A stretch of 64,000 bases of DNA from Torreya grandis (lineage: Eukaryota > Streptophyta > Pinopsida > Cupressales > Taxaceae), in assembly GCA_037957365.1 (NCBI GenBank), contig JARHVA010000006.1:9982501-10046500 (forward strand), read 5' to 3'. The stretch's first letter is position 1. Each line of letters starts with the position of its first letter. Position numbers and translations under genes: made by a program. Below, in pieces: positions 1-11,069 of this stretch. Below the pieces are notes generated by a model. It did no database searches, had not been told where the DNA came from, and saw nothing but the letters and a program-made list of their open reading frames with translations.

Positions 1-165
1 GTGGATAAGGCAAGTTATGCAAAATTAATAATAATGGTAAAATTAGAAGGTGATATTTGTTCATTACCCTGATAGTTATTCTGATTATTATTGTTATTGT
101 TATTTTGCCATGTCCTATTGTTTTTTGGAAAAAGTAGTTTCTATTAGTAGTCTCAAGCATAGTTC

Positions 166-426
166 GCATAACTGTAACCGGCGAGTACTCGCCAAGGGGC
201 AATTTTGGGTAACCGACAGTTATTCAATAGAGTTGGTTGAATAACCGGGAATAACCGACAAAGGCAAAAAATAATTAAATTTATCAAAAAAGATTAACCG
301 CCAATAATTGTCAATAACCGACAGGGTTACTAAAAAATCGACGATTTTTTTTTTGCGGCGAGTTTGAGTTGCAGTTAACCACCTAGGCTTTTTCCTGGCG
401 AGTAACCGAGTTACTGTCAGTTATGC
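166..426. mobile_element. MITE-like inverted-repeat element
   Basis: A 261-base segment starts GCATAACTGTAAC followed by CGGCGAGTACTCGCC, and ends with an imperfect inverse (TGGCGAGTAACCG then CAGTTATGC). Between the ends the motif AACCG recurs about seven times (near 177, 211, 242, 252, 296, 317 and 404), as subterminal repeats often do in cut-and-paste elements. No ORF and no exact target duplication is visible, so the superfamily is unassigned and the true ends may lie a few bases out. Confidence 0.45.
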
Positions 427-699
427 AATCTATGTAATTGAATCAAGTCTCAACATTCCAACTTCCTACTTTTATTTGATGACTAATGAAATCATTGCCA
501 AGCTTTTGCACTACATTTTGAATGCATTCTATTTCAGAGGCTATTGTGGGTGTTGTCCTTGCATTCTGGCTACTTTAAATTGTTGGGATCAAAACATTGT
601 TGTTGGGTAACAAAGGACTATGGCTGTTGATATTTGGTGTATTGATCCCAACATTGGGCACAATTACTTGCTATTGGGTCAAGTTAAGCACAAGGGCCA

Positions 700-1510
700 T
701 ATTTTAGGGTGATAATTGCCTGTCAACCAAAATGGCCTCAACATATGCATTGGCTATGTTGTTTGCTTGAGATCTTCTCATGAAAATGGAAGTTGCATCC
801 AAATGCATTGCATATGTCATCTCAGGGGTAGGCCTCAGATTCTAAGGAATTATGTTGTACATCATTTGAAATCTTGCTTTAAACTTCCTAATCAGCGCAT
901 TACCCTCCCTCTTTACAAGGCTGAATTTCTTAAACAACATGCTTGTGTTAGTGGCATCATTGAATTGAGAAATGAATTTATTATCAAATTGAACCCCATT
1001 GACAATAGATCCTGGAGTTAAATGTAAATACCAGTCATAAACCAAGTCTTCGAAAGTGAATGGGAACAATCTACAAGCAACATCCTCGTTTCTCTATTAA
1101 GCAATCTACTGGCAGTCTTAAGGCTGCCACATGTTCCTCGTCATTCTTAGTTCCATAATTTTTTATCCTGGGCAAGTGATTTTCAACATTCCTAGGCAAG
1201 GGATTTTTGAACCTAGGAAAATTACAGCACTCTAGTAAGCCACACTGGCGCTTGAATGTCAGCCATACTTAAATTCTTTAACAAGGATTTGGCTTCTGCA
1301 AGAGTTGGGATTTGCTCAAGCTGTGGACTTACCTTTATCTCTGGAAGTTTTCTATGTTGTTGTAAACGACCAGCCACACTTTATCCTAACCCAGACCTTG
1401 AGTGTGTGATTCTACTTGTTGACTTTAGATTGTTAAATGACCCTCCTAGCACCAATTATGTTGTCCAGTGTTTTGGCACGGGGATGGTGAACCCTCCTGC
1501 TTTAATCTAA
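700..1510 (-). pseudogene. Ty3/gypsy gag fragment, decayed
   Basis: Read on the minus strand, an open stretch at 842-1069 begins FPFTFEDLVYDWYLHL and continues with PGSIVNGVQFDNKF, the pattern of the plant retrotransposon gag (capsid) family, where LFPFTLxxxAxxWYxxLPPGSI is typical. Capsid Gag packages the element RNA in cytoplasmic particles. Readable gag-like peptide extends on both sides, but stops interrupt it, for example several between 1100 and 1260 and others near 1350-1480. No zinc knuckle, protease or primer site is present, so this is a fragment. The 5' side of the relic (higher coordinates) ends close to the solo LTR at 1,828. The family assignment is firm from the WY/PGSI motif; the gypsy lineage cannot be told. 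Confidence 0.65.
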
Positions 1511-1827
1511 ACACTAAATCTAAATATGGTAAGGGTTACCTAACACTTGTATAAGGCTTGGAAATATTTAGGACATAAAAAGAAAACCTATTTTAAGTCA
1601 TGAATCCTGAAAATAAATGAAAAGAAAAAATTTAAAATAGATGAACTTTTGCGTTCTTCAAAATCCTTTCCAGAGATACAAAATACGATAACAAATTTTC
1701 TCATCCAATGGAGCAAGTGGTTCCTTGCATAGTTAATTGCCTAGAACAAAAGTGACAACAATACAGATTTGCAATTGAATAGTTCAAAGTTTAAATGACA
1801 AAATCAGACAATTCAATTTTATATTTC

Positions 1828-3454
1828 TGTAATGTCCCCAAATGGGACAATTAGGACATATTGGGGTTTTCCATCAAACCCTTATGCACAACTGAAAATA
1901 ATATGAATGCTGCCCTCAAAACCAACAAACCATAACAATAATATATGTCCTAATTTCCAAGCAATAACACTCCACAATAACTCCAATAATTACTGAATAT
2001 GCAAATACAATAAAATACCTCTTTTTGTGACAATATGGAATGAGGATGTGGCTAGAAATTCCTTGCAATAATTCTTATTTTAAAGATCTTATTACAATTG
2101 TGTTTTCCCTTACAATCAACGTTGAATCCCTTGCATAAACTCACGAAAAAATACCAAAAATCTCTACAGCTTATTAGGGCTTCCAAAGAACAAATTAGGA
2201 CTGCCAATATAGCCAATTTAGCCTCTCCAAACAAGTCACCACACTCAGAAAAAATAGGAGAAACAAATCTCAAATTCAAACCTTTGTTTTAACCCATCTT
2301 CAAGTTCTCCAAATCAAATCGCCCTTGGAAAAATATTAAAATATTTTTTCAGAATATAAATTACCTTATTTTCAGTGCTCAATAATTTATTATTTGTCTT
2401 AATCAACTGGAACTTCAAAAATTCATATCTTCCAAAATATTTGAAATTTCAATGCAAATGTTAGCTCAAAATAATCACAAAAATATTAGCTTTCAAACAA
2501 AATTAGAATTATAATTTTTCCTCCATGGGAACTCCTTCAAAAGTAGTTTTGAATATTTTTTCAGAATATAAATTCCCTTATTTTCAGCCCTCAATTTATT
2601 ATTTGTCTTAATCAACTGGGACTTCAAAAATTCATATCTTCCAAAATATTTGGAATTTCAATGCAAATGTTAGCTCAAAATGATCACAAAAATATTAGCT
2701 TTCAAAAAAATTAGAATTATAATTTTTCCTCCATGGGAAGTCCTTCAAAAGTAGTTTCAAAGTTACAAAAACCCTAGTTACAGTCCTAGATTCTTTCAAA
2801 ATCAACAAAACTCTTCAAACCAAGTTCACCCACCTCCTTGACCTGCAAATCATGAATTTCCAGCTCTTCGAAGGGTTTTTAATAATTTCTTGATGAAGGT
2901 GGTGTCCAAAAACACTTTTGTAGATCCACTTGCATACAAATATGCAAAATTGAAGCGCAATTATAGCTCTTGAATAGAGCTGCCCTGGATGTAGGAATGG
3001 AGGTTTTCGTTTTCAAATCCTTGTCACATTTGAAGGTTTTTGTCCTCAAGTTGTAATGAACAAGCTTGACATACTTGATCAATAATTCAATATTCTAAAT
3101 TAGCATAACCTTCTAAAATGAATCCTCAATTGCTTTTTATAATCATCCCTAAGGGTGGCACCCAAGCTGGGAGGATGTGTCTTTTGAATCATAAACAACT
3201 TTACCGTTTTAAATTTCTTTTCTTGAAGGATTAGGCTCTCATGGCACTTAAAGGTCCCCTACTTAAGTGAAAATTAGATAAAAAGTACTTTTTGCATAAC
3301 TCAACTGAATATTAGAATACTTCAGTACTTTTCACTTTTTTGCTTTTTGAATAGCCCCCTCATAGTTTCCTTCTCTTTCTTTCCCTTAGCCTTGTGGGAA
3401 TAAAACCAAGCTAAGGGTCCATAAGCAAGTTATGCCAAAAATGGGGACATTACA
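1828..3454 (-). mobile_element. Solo LTR with 5-bp target duplication
   Basis: A 1,627-base unit begins TGTAATGTCCCC and ends with its exact inverse GGGGACATTACA. It is bounded by direct copies of ATTTC at 1823-1827 and 3455-3459. TG...CA ends and a 5-bp duplication are the signature of LTR retrotransposon integration, and with no internal region it is a solo LTR left by LTR-LTR recombination. A TATA-like TTATAAAAAG on the minus strand near 3,135-3,143 suggests minus orientation. The same TGT(A/C)ATGTCCC terminus occurs on the LTRs at 39,391-40,756, 52,926 and 56,688-58,622. The 12-base perfect inverse ends are much longer than the usual few bases. Confidence 0.87.
2340..2759. repeat. 212-bp tandem duplication inside the solo LTR
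   Basis: Two head-to-tail copies (2340-2551 and 2552-2759) both begin AATATTTTTTCAGAATATAA and both pass through a CCTCCATGGGA segment. They differ by scattered substitutions and small indels, so the duplication is old but probably arose within this LTR family. Confidence 0.85.
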
Positions 3455-3459
3455 ATTTC

Positions 3460-5613
3460 TGAATAACTTTAGATTGAACTTTGAATTAAATAACTTAGAT
3501 AAAGTCCTTAAATCTCATACAAGAAACATCAGTTTAGATGTATAAACAATAGTCAAAACCTCAAAATAATTGTGCTAATATAAAAGTTGCAAAAGCTCAA
3601 GTCAACATTACACCATAATATTTTACATTACCACAAACTTTGCGGAGAAATAATCTCCTCGTATTAAAATAGGAGATTTCTCTGACACGTCTTTACAAGA
3701 TGTTCTATCTAAGTTTGTATATCTAATGAGAAAATATTACAAGTTTATATAAGAGAGGGTTCCAACCCTCATATCAAAGAATATGGAATGGATAATCTAG
3801 ATGATCCTTCGCATTCCTCGGGAAAGCATGACTGCATTCTTACTGTAAGACCAAAGCACGTGTGAGAAAATTATGAAGCCACTAAAGGCTGCTAAAATAA
3901 GAACACAAGTGAAGATGGTTGTTGTTGAATGCATGGAACCTGCCTTGGTGTCTCACTCTTCTTCTTTGGTGTCATGGTCCCGATTTTTTGTTCAAAATGC
4001 CCTTTACCATTCTTGAAATCTTGAATAAATGACAGTTTTCTCAAACATGCGGTGCTCAAATGTATATGGTTTTGAGAACAAGAATTTGCTTCACAAACGG
4101 AAAATGGAACTGTTAATCATAAAATTCCTTGGGTAATGACAACCAATTTTTAGGAAATGAATTTCTTGAGATTTCACTTGAAATGACCAATCCATAAATT
4201 TGCTTACTTCCCCTCTTCATAGAGCCCAAGGATTCAAAGGTGAGTCATTAGATAGCAAAATCAATGAAGCAGAGAGAGAAAAAATATAATCATGCATGCA
4301 AGACATAAATGTAAAGGTTGCCCCAAAAGTTAAAAAAGTGATGGGGAAATAAAACTAAAATGCCACATATATTGCCTACTTGTTTACTTGGAGGGCAAAC
4401 GATGGCCCAAAACAACCCCATTCTCATAAGGACCTGAGGGAAGGAGGCACGAGATTATGACAAGTCTCAAAATCTCGTTTACTTGTGGCTAAACAAACAT
4501 AGAATAAAACAATAAACTACAAAGGTTTGGGTTTACCCTGCATTTACTTTCAGTACTTTTGTTCTTTTATTTAGTTAGTCGTTGTTCCTAGGTTCCTTTT
4601 ACCCTAGCACTTTCTATTGTATTTGGGTATATTCTCGAGTCCCATTGACCTACTTTTGCTCATTCATGGAAATTAATATAATTTCTTTCTTTCTTTTTGT
4701 GGGCATCGAATGAATGGCACTTGTCACTCATTCAACACCTCTGAGGGGAGACAAAACCTTAACACAATACAGTTCAATTCCAAAAACTCCGAGGCAAGAA
4801 GCAACGAGATGGTGCCATGCATCATAATATTGTGTGCTCAACAAACATATAGATCAAAAGGTTTTAAAGCCTTGCACAGAAAAAATGCCAAGGAAATAAA
4901 GAATGAGGTGATGACAAATGTCACAACCTCATGAACTTTGGGCACACTCACACTTAAAACAAAGCTTGGGCCAAATGCTGTGAGGGGTTGGTACTTGGTT
5001 CTTCCTCATCGACTCCGAGAGAATCACACAAATAAAAGATGAGCTTTAAGAAAACAGAGATGCCTGGGGTGCTATAGAATGAGAGCATGCAACTTAGCAT
5101 GTCCTCGTTAACTCTGGAAAGAACTTTAGTGATCAATGAAAGCAATGAAACAAAGCTAGGGAAATAAAGAGGCGAACAAATGACAAATGACATTTTCTAA
5201 CTAGGTGAATTAACCAAAGCAAAACATATTCTTTTAAACACATGCAAATGAACTTTAAACAGAGAAGACCCAAGAAAGATAAATAGTAGAGAAGCTAAAA
5301 ACTTTCAAAAGCGAGAATGAAACAACAGAAAATAAATTCTGATCAAAATCTCATGAAGTTAGTAATAAACACAAACCAAGAGAGGTTTGGAAGGAAAATT
5401 ATAAACCAGAAACATTTCTTACGAGATCATCATTTGTGCTATCTTATTCAGTTGTTAACATTAAAAATTTAAGTTTTTTCATTGAGTTTTTTTAGATTAA
5501 GAAGATATTAAGATCTATACTGGACATCATTTTATTAAATGGGTTTCAGTCTTCTAGATTATCGTTCCCCTATTAGTAATCTATGTTGTGCAAGTTAGTA
5601 TATTAATAAATGC
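3460..5613. other. AT-rich stretch with no recognisable gene
   Basis: No protein family, LTR pair or RNA gene could be recognised. A short inverted repeat (GGAGAAATAATCTCC against AGGAGATTTCTCT) lies at about 3,649-3,692. Short ORFs on both strands (4710-4934 plus, 4954-5193 minus) have no domain signature and are probably chance. The segment may be old intergenic or intronic DNA. Confidence 0.5.
3797..3934 (-). CDS. Possible 45-residue membrane-like ORF, hypothetical
   Basis: On the minus strand an ATG at 3934 opens a 45-codon frame ending in TAG at 3797. The predicted peptide starts MHSTTTIFTCVLILAAFSGF and has one hydrophobic stretch (about residues 7-26) followed by a basic tail ending RGMRRII, as a small single-pass membrane protein might. 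I do not recognise the family. It lies in a stretch without clear repeats, about 340 bases beyond the solo LTR. A chance ORF is the simpler explanation; it is listed because it is too short for most gene finders. Confidence 0.15.
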   Translation of the reverse strand: MHSTTTIFTCVLILAAFSGFIIFSHVLWSYSKNAVMLSRGMRRII

Positions 5614-5621
5614 CTTTTGAG

Positions 5622-6617
5622 CTACGTTACCAGATATGCCCCCCAGGCCCTGGGAGCGCGGGGAAACGCTCCTCAGATACGGGAGCACGGGGATATACCT
5701 AGGGAGCATCCCTGGGCTGTGGATATGCCCGGATACGTCTGGGTGCTGTATCCGGCCATATCCTGGCGTTTCCTGCAATTTTTTTTTACCAATTTTGCTT
5801 AATAAAAATTCAAACACGGACTTCAAAAAACAAAACAAAGTATGAAAACCTCTCTGTAGTTTCAATGGCTGGCTGTGTTTGACTGTTTTCAAAACATGAG
5901 CCTCAGTCGATTCATCTGTATCTTCTTTATTAGGGCTGTATACAACAGCTGTGAAGGTTGCCAGAGGAAGTCAACAAGTCTTCCAGTTATTGGATCGCGT
6001 TTCAGCCTTGCCCAAATAAAGGAAATAAATGTCTGTAACATGATCAAGATGAGGGAGAGGTTGAAATCAATTATGCCTTTTTTTTGCTTATCCTTTATGT
6101 CCCAAAAATATGGTTCTCCAGGACTCTTTCTGTGTAGTACATACAGTAAGATCATTTGCACAAGTATAATACAAAAGCTCAACTCGTGAATAAGCTCAAA
6201 GAAGAGAACAGGGCATAGGCCTAAGTTTGATTTAACACCATGTCATCTCATTGTAATCTTCAACAAACTGCAGAAAGGGGATTTTGTTTTGTCTCTATTT
6301 TTGTCCATACTGGTAAGTTGTAACATTTGCATTATGTACTTGTAATAATAAATAAGACTAATCTAAGTTCGACAATTGAATATTATGATATTTGGCATTG
6401 AATTATTAGTATGTTTTGTGGTTATATAAATTATTATGTTTCTTCTATGCATATTATGTGGTTAATTTTCCTTATATGTCTATATTTTTTAATTTTTTAT
6501 ATAGATTTTTGTACGGCTGTATCTAGACGTATCCAAAACCCCCCAAAATAAATCGTTGTATCCCCGTATCCGATTCTCATACCCGTATCCGTACCCGTAC
6601 CCGTATTGGTAACTTAG
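5622..6617. mobile_element. hAT-like non-autonomous DNA transposon
   Basis: A 996-base unit is flanked by perfect 8-bp direct repeats CTTTTGAG (5614-5621 and 6618-6625). Its ends are inverted repeats, CTACGTTACCA at the left and the inverse of CTAAGTTACCA at the right (one mismatch in 11). An 8-bp duplication with short terminal repeats is the hallmark of the hAT superfamily. Both subterminal regions are GC-rich against an AT-rich interior and carry repeated ATACGGG/CCCGTAT motifs (near 5,676 and several times at 6,555-6,605), as expected of transposase-binding repeats. The longest internal ORFs (about 100 codons, both strands) show no transposase or BED finger signature, so it would need an autonomous partner. 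Confidence 0.8.
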
Positions 6618-6625
6618 CTTTTGAG

Positions 6626-9180
6626 ACATTGAAGATATGCCTATGGTGTTTGTTGATACAATAGATATTCGAGCCTTGCGTAGATGTTATTATGCTGAAG
6701 CATGTTTTCTAACATTTTTAAGTGATCAGTTATCCCACTATAACCTACAATGTTTTTGGAATAGACGAATAGAATGTTGCAAACCTATGGTAATCTTTTG
6801 AAATGACTAGATCAAGTCAATCATTTTAATAATCCGTACCAAATTTTTATTCACAACAAACTCTATACAGAGATACATTGTCGATAAAAAAAATCACTTA
6901 AGAAGTATAAGAGTTCCTTTTAAGATAAATATGTCATGGGCGATAGAAAATCCTCTGTATCACTACAGATTGTGTCACTGAAAGTACACATGGAACTAAA
7001 ACTTGGACCTCTTTCTCTTCTACAAAAAATTACATTTTATAGATATCAAGAGGGAGTTTGCGTGGTTCAAGAGATTGTTTCTGTAAATATTAATTTTTTC
7101 AAAAATTTAATTATGGCCATTGATCTGGATCAGACAGCCTAGAGATCCCCAAATTGTCATGATTGTTCAATTGCTTGTCTGTGTCCCTTTTTTGGGGCTT
7201 AAAGATTCAAGAACCTCAACGTACCATATACCTTGTCTCTCTTTGCTGGTCATGCTGAATACCAAATCTTGTATTAGGGATGTCCTACTTTAGATTTGTA
7301 CATGCCGAATCTGGAACTTTGAACTGGGTAGGGAACTTAATCATTTCAACAATTGTTTGGGTTTTGGGTTCTTGACAATTGACAAGGCCAGTCGTAGCTT
7401 GTCAATTGCATCGCACAATTTCTAAGTCCTAAAGGAAGCATGGAATTAGCAAGTTTCAATCTATTTGATCAAGAATTATTCTCAAAGAATGACAGGGCCT
7501 TTGTAGCTCGTAGATTGCATCTGTCAAGTTTGGGAACCAACACGAATCTTGGCTTTGTATTGAATGGCATAACAATTACTATCTACGATCAAATACTGAC
7601 TTTATATTAGCTATTGTATATTGTATGAAGCCAGGCATAAAAATAGTTGGACATCTTTCCCGCCATGCATGTGTAGTATGGTTTTTTAACTTTTCAGGAA
7701 ATAGGGTTGCCATTGTCACTTACTGGGTGTCAATCCGAAATACATTAGCTGAAAACATTTTTTCCCAGGCCTTCAATCAGCCCTTGGAATTAAATAAACA
7801 AATATTTCTTCTGATTCACTTTTCTAAGCCTCAAGTTGGCATTAGAATATTATTGCCCAATGTGATAATGGACAAGTAAGCCTCTTAAAATTTGCCAAAC
7901 CTCTTTTGAAGACCCCCTTCCAATGGTCAATGGTCAAATAGTCGTAGCCCAACACTTACAATAACTATCGTAGCGGGTTGTCACATGTGATTCCATGTCA
8001 TTCTCTTGTATACCACAAGATGAACCTTATTGTATTGGATGTCATCAATTTAGTTAGTGCAACTACACTTGCCCCTCCCTTTTTCAAGCTATAAGTCCTA
8101 TTACCATTGCAATGTTGGTAATTTATATTCTGCACCCGACTATCTATATACAATTATAGCAGAATAAAACATATACAAGGGGACTCTAAGACCACCAACT
8201 ATTTTCCATTGTGATTCATTCTCTCTTTCTATACTATTAATTCAGCACATGATCCTAAGGATATTATGTTATGTTTTATGAATTCCTAATAGACGTGCAT
8301 AAATATCATAATCACATTTATAATTTTTGGCTCACATATGCGTTATAGTTCAAAAAGGATCTAAGAAAGAGACACGATATGTTATTATCAGATGCAAGAA
8401 TGAAACTCAAACAAAAATGGCACAACTCTTAGCTCCATGATCACACTATTAGAACATGTGAAACTATGCCCCTGATAACACTTAAGGGGCAAAATCATTT
8501 ATCAAGCATAAAAATTGCAAACCATAGGTCAAACTATCTTAGAAATGATTCCAAAAGCCACTTCAAACAAGTTGCTTCCTTTGGTGAAATATGTGATAGC
8601 ACATGTTTTCATTCTCAAGAAAGTCTTATGAGTAGAAACTATTAGAGGAAAAAAATATAGAAGACTTTTAAGAATACTTAGGATGCTTTTCAAACAATTT
8701 GAATAGCTGAAAAAGGTGAAACATGTTACATCGTAGGTATCAAGAAATATCCCACTCAAGCTAAATATTGAATTTTGAAATTTTTATGTTTGCAATTCTA
8801 ATCAAAACTAGAGTTTTATAAAACAAAGATGACAATATACTACAAATTAGTAATCGATAATAAAGTTTGAACTTTTGTTCTGTTCTAGAAAAGTACATCA
8901 ACATAAAAAAACTAAATACTGATTTTTTACCAAACCTTAACCTAGAATCAAGTTGAAATGCATAAAAATCTTTAAAACCCGAGGTGAAATGGCTTAGCAC
9001 AGTAAGACAACCCTGAAATGCTACGATGTTGCCCAATCTAACAAAAAATGACTGCGATATGGACGTTGTACAGATCTGCATTTTTTTTACAGCAACCACT
9101 AAAAGCTGCGATCTAAATTTTGTAGGTAGGGACAACGAAACTAGAGCAAAAGGGGATGACGCCCAGTTATGGTAAACCCT
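6626..9180. other. Unassigned AT-rich DNA
   Basis: No convincing gene or complete mobile element is seen. Several 70-125 codon ORFs (6936-7142, 7625-7879, 8529-8759, 8761-9135) show no recognisable domain. A peptide on the plus strand near 8,725-8,760 faintly resembles copia reverse transcriptase but is too short and interrupted to call. Confidence 0.5.
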
Positions 9181-9660
9181 ATATAATTGATTTTGGAATT
9201 TTTCCTTGACCCAACAGCTTCACAACCTCTGAAAATAAATGGTGGCTCCCTGCAAATCCTGATTTTTTGACTTCCTATAAAAACTCTGTTGAGTTGCTCA
9301 ATTGTAATCCTTGTACGGAATTACCCCTTTGGATTGGAGGGGTTTTATCTTCTGCTTTGATTGTAATGAAGGTTTTCGTCCTCAAGCAGAAGTGAAAGAA
9401 TTTTGTCGAGAATTGTTAAAAGTGAATAATCAATTATAATGAATAATGATTACCCCTTTGTCCTTTTATAAAACTCACTTTTCCAATTTCACCCTAATCC
9501 TAAAGTAAATAGAATTAATTTTTAATTAAATATTCTTTTTTTCCCTCATAATAATAATTACTTTTTGGCCATGCAATTAATTAATGATTTTTGGCCCCAC
9601 TTAATAATAATGAACAAGTGTCCTTTTCATGTTATTAAATAAAGTGATGTTGAGGACAAC
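9180..9660. other. Possible LTR remnant upstream of gypsy 1
   Basis: The stretch contains TGAAGGTTTTCGTCCTCAAG near 9,368. Its inverse (a GAGGACGAAAACCTTC-type motif) also occurs in the solo LTR near 3,040 and in the gypsy 3 LTR near 53,290. TATA-like sequences lie at 9,283 (plus) and 9,467 (minus). No LTR ends or primer site could be placed, so this is only a likely piece of an LTR. Confidence 0.3.
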
Positions 9661-9689
9661 TTAAAACATTAGAGATCCCTCCACCAAAT

Positions 9690-10130
9690 CTGAAAAACCT
9701 CCACCCTTCTACCTCACACTCATTGTGGGAGACAAGTTGGTTCACAATTGTATTGTAGATAGTGGAGCTATTACCACTGTCATGCTTAAGGTGGTGGCTG
9801 ATAAGTTGGGATTGAAGTATGAACCACATAGTAAAGGTGTGTTGCATCTTGATGGGACTCCAACCAAGACAGAGAATTGGTCAGAGGTCTGAAAGTCTTT
9901 CCACATGATTGCCCAAGTTTCTCCATTTTACAAGATGTGGTGGTAGATCTTCTAGCTCATTTTGCTATATGCTTGTCAAGGGACTTCACAGCTAAGATAG
10001 GAGGCTACCTTTTTGCTAATTGGTTTTTTCTAGTGTTTAAAACAAGATATGAAACCAAGGTGACTATAAGGACACAACCCTTAGCAAGGTTTCATATTGA
10101 GCCATACATGGAGACAAATTCAAGTGAAAA
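9690..10130 (+). pseudogene. Gypsy 1 aspartic protease region
   Basis: Translation near 9,700-9,865 gives FYLTLIVGDKLVHNC and then IVDSGAITTVM, with the retropepsin active-site triad as Asp-Ser-Gly in place of the usual Asp-Thr-Gly. A frameshift near 9,870-9,890 moves the sequence into the frame opening at 9877, which continues with LKVFPHDCPSFSILQDVVV and CLSRDFTAKIGGYLFANW, the protease C-terminal half with its flap and second hydrophobic strand. The enzyme would cleave Gag-Pol in the particle. It is broken by the frameshift. Confidence 0.65.
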
Positions 10131-10335
10131 TTGTCTAATTAGTAAGGAAGGTGTCATGGATGGCAAAGCATCCTCCCCCCTTGAAGGTATTTTTGATCTT
10201 TTCCTTGATAAATACAGCACTGAAATGCATGGACTTGACCCATATACATTCATAGAAGAAACTGATTTGGGAGTTTATTGTATGCGTGAAAAGGATGTTT
10301 CAATTCCTTCACTCACTAATGAAGATCATGAACTT

Positions 10336-10722
10336 GAAGGGATATGGGAAATGTTTTTTGATAGCTCAAGATTCAAAGTAGGTGCAGGAGATGGCGTTAT
10401 GCTAGTTTCTCCATCAAAGAATCAATACTACTCATATAGATTCCACTTCAGTTGCACCTGCAATGTGGCATAATATGAAGGCCTAGTTCACGGCCTCCAA
10501 TGGGCAAAAATGAGAGGGATCAAGAATTTGAGGGTTTATGGGGATAGTGAGTTGGTCATCCACCAAGTGAGAAATCAAGCTACAACCAAGAATCCCTTGC
10601 TTAAATCCTACAAGCATAGGGTATGGGACTTACTTGAAGACTTTGATGCCTTCAACATACAACCCATACCAAGGAATTCAAATAAACACGCTGATAGATT
10701 GGCTGCCATAGGAGCACAGTTT
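10336..10722 (+). pseudogene. Gypsy 1 archaeal-type RNase H, upstream of RT
   Basis: The domain reads EGIWEMFFDSS (first catalytic Asp near 10,360), GAGDGVMLVSPS, then YGDSELVIHQVRNQ (third acidic residue) and HADRLAAIGA (last Asp). This is the archaeal/plant-type RNase H pattern acquired by Tat-like gypsy elements, which removes the RNA strand and tRNA primer during reverse transcription. A TAA at about 10,471 stands where family members have the catalytic Glu in AEYE, so the copy is inactive. The frame restarts at 10510 and runs without a break through the reverse transcriptase. In the Tat arrangement I know, this domain follows the native RNase H; here it precedes the reverse transcriptase. 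Confidence 0.8.
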
Positions 10723-10739
10723 GATGCAGTTGTTGATGT

Positions 10740-11060
10740 AGAAAAGGAGAAATATCAGTCTCATATCAAAGTCATTGTGAGGCCTTCTATTCCAGATAAT
10801 GAGGTGTCATGGCAAGTATTTGAAAATGATGAACACATTGCACACTTCTTACAAAATGAGACAGGATTCTCCTCGAGAAACCAAAAGAGATTGCATGATC
10901 AATATGAAGGGCAAGTTATTCAATTGAAGACAAACAAGATACCTAAAGGGCTGATTACTTTGGAGAGTGTTTTCAATGAAGATAATCAAAAGAATAAAGA
11001 AAGAGTGAGTATGTCCATAAAAAAAGAGAACTATGAGAGAGTCATGATTTACAAGGACAA
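10740..11060 (+). other. Gypsy 1 linker between added RNase H and RT
   Basis: About 105 charged codons (rich in Lys, Glu, Asn) join the RNase H at 10,336 to the RT palm without a stop, in the same frame (10510-12207). No domain is recognised. The unbroken reading supports one polyprotein and argues against an assembly or rearrangement artefact. Confidence 0.6.
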
Positions 11061-11069
11061 GCTTTTGAA

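Noticed and set aside
4223..4239. 17-base micro-exon with good acceptor (TCTTCATAG) and donor (GTGAGT)
   Set aside because: Splice-like words of this length occur by chance, and no neighbouring exon or protein match supports it.
8529..8770. Faint copia RT-like peptide (GETCYIVGIKKYPTQ) on the plus strand
   Set aside because: Only about 15 residues with weak similarity, and surrounding frames are full of stops.
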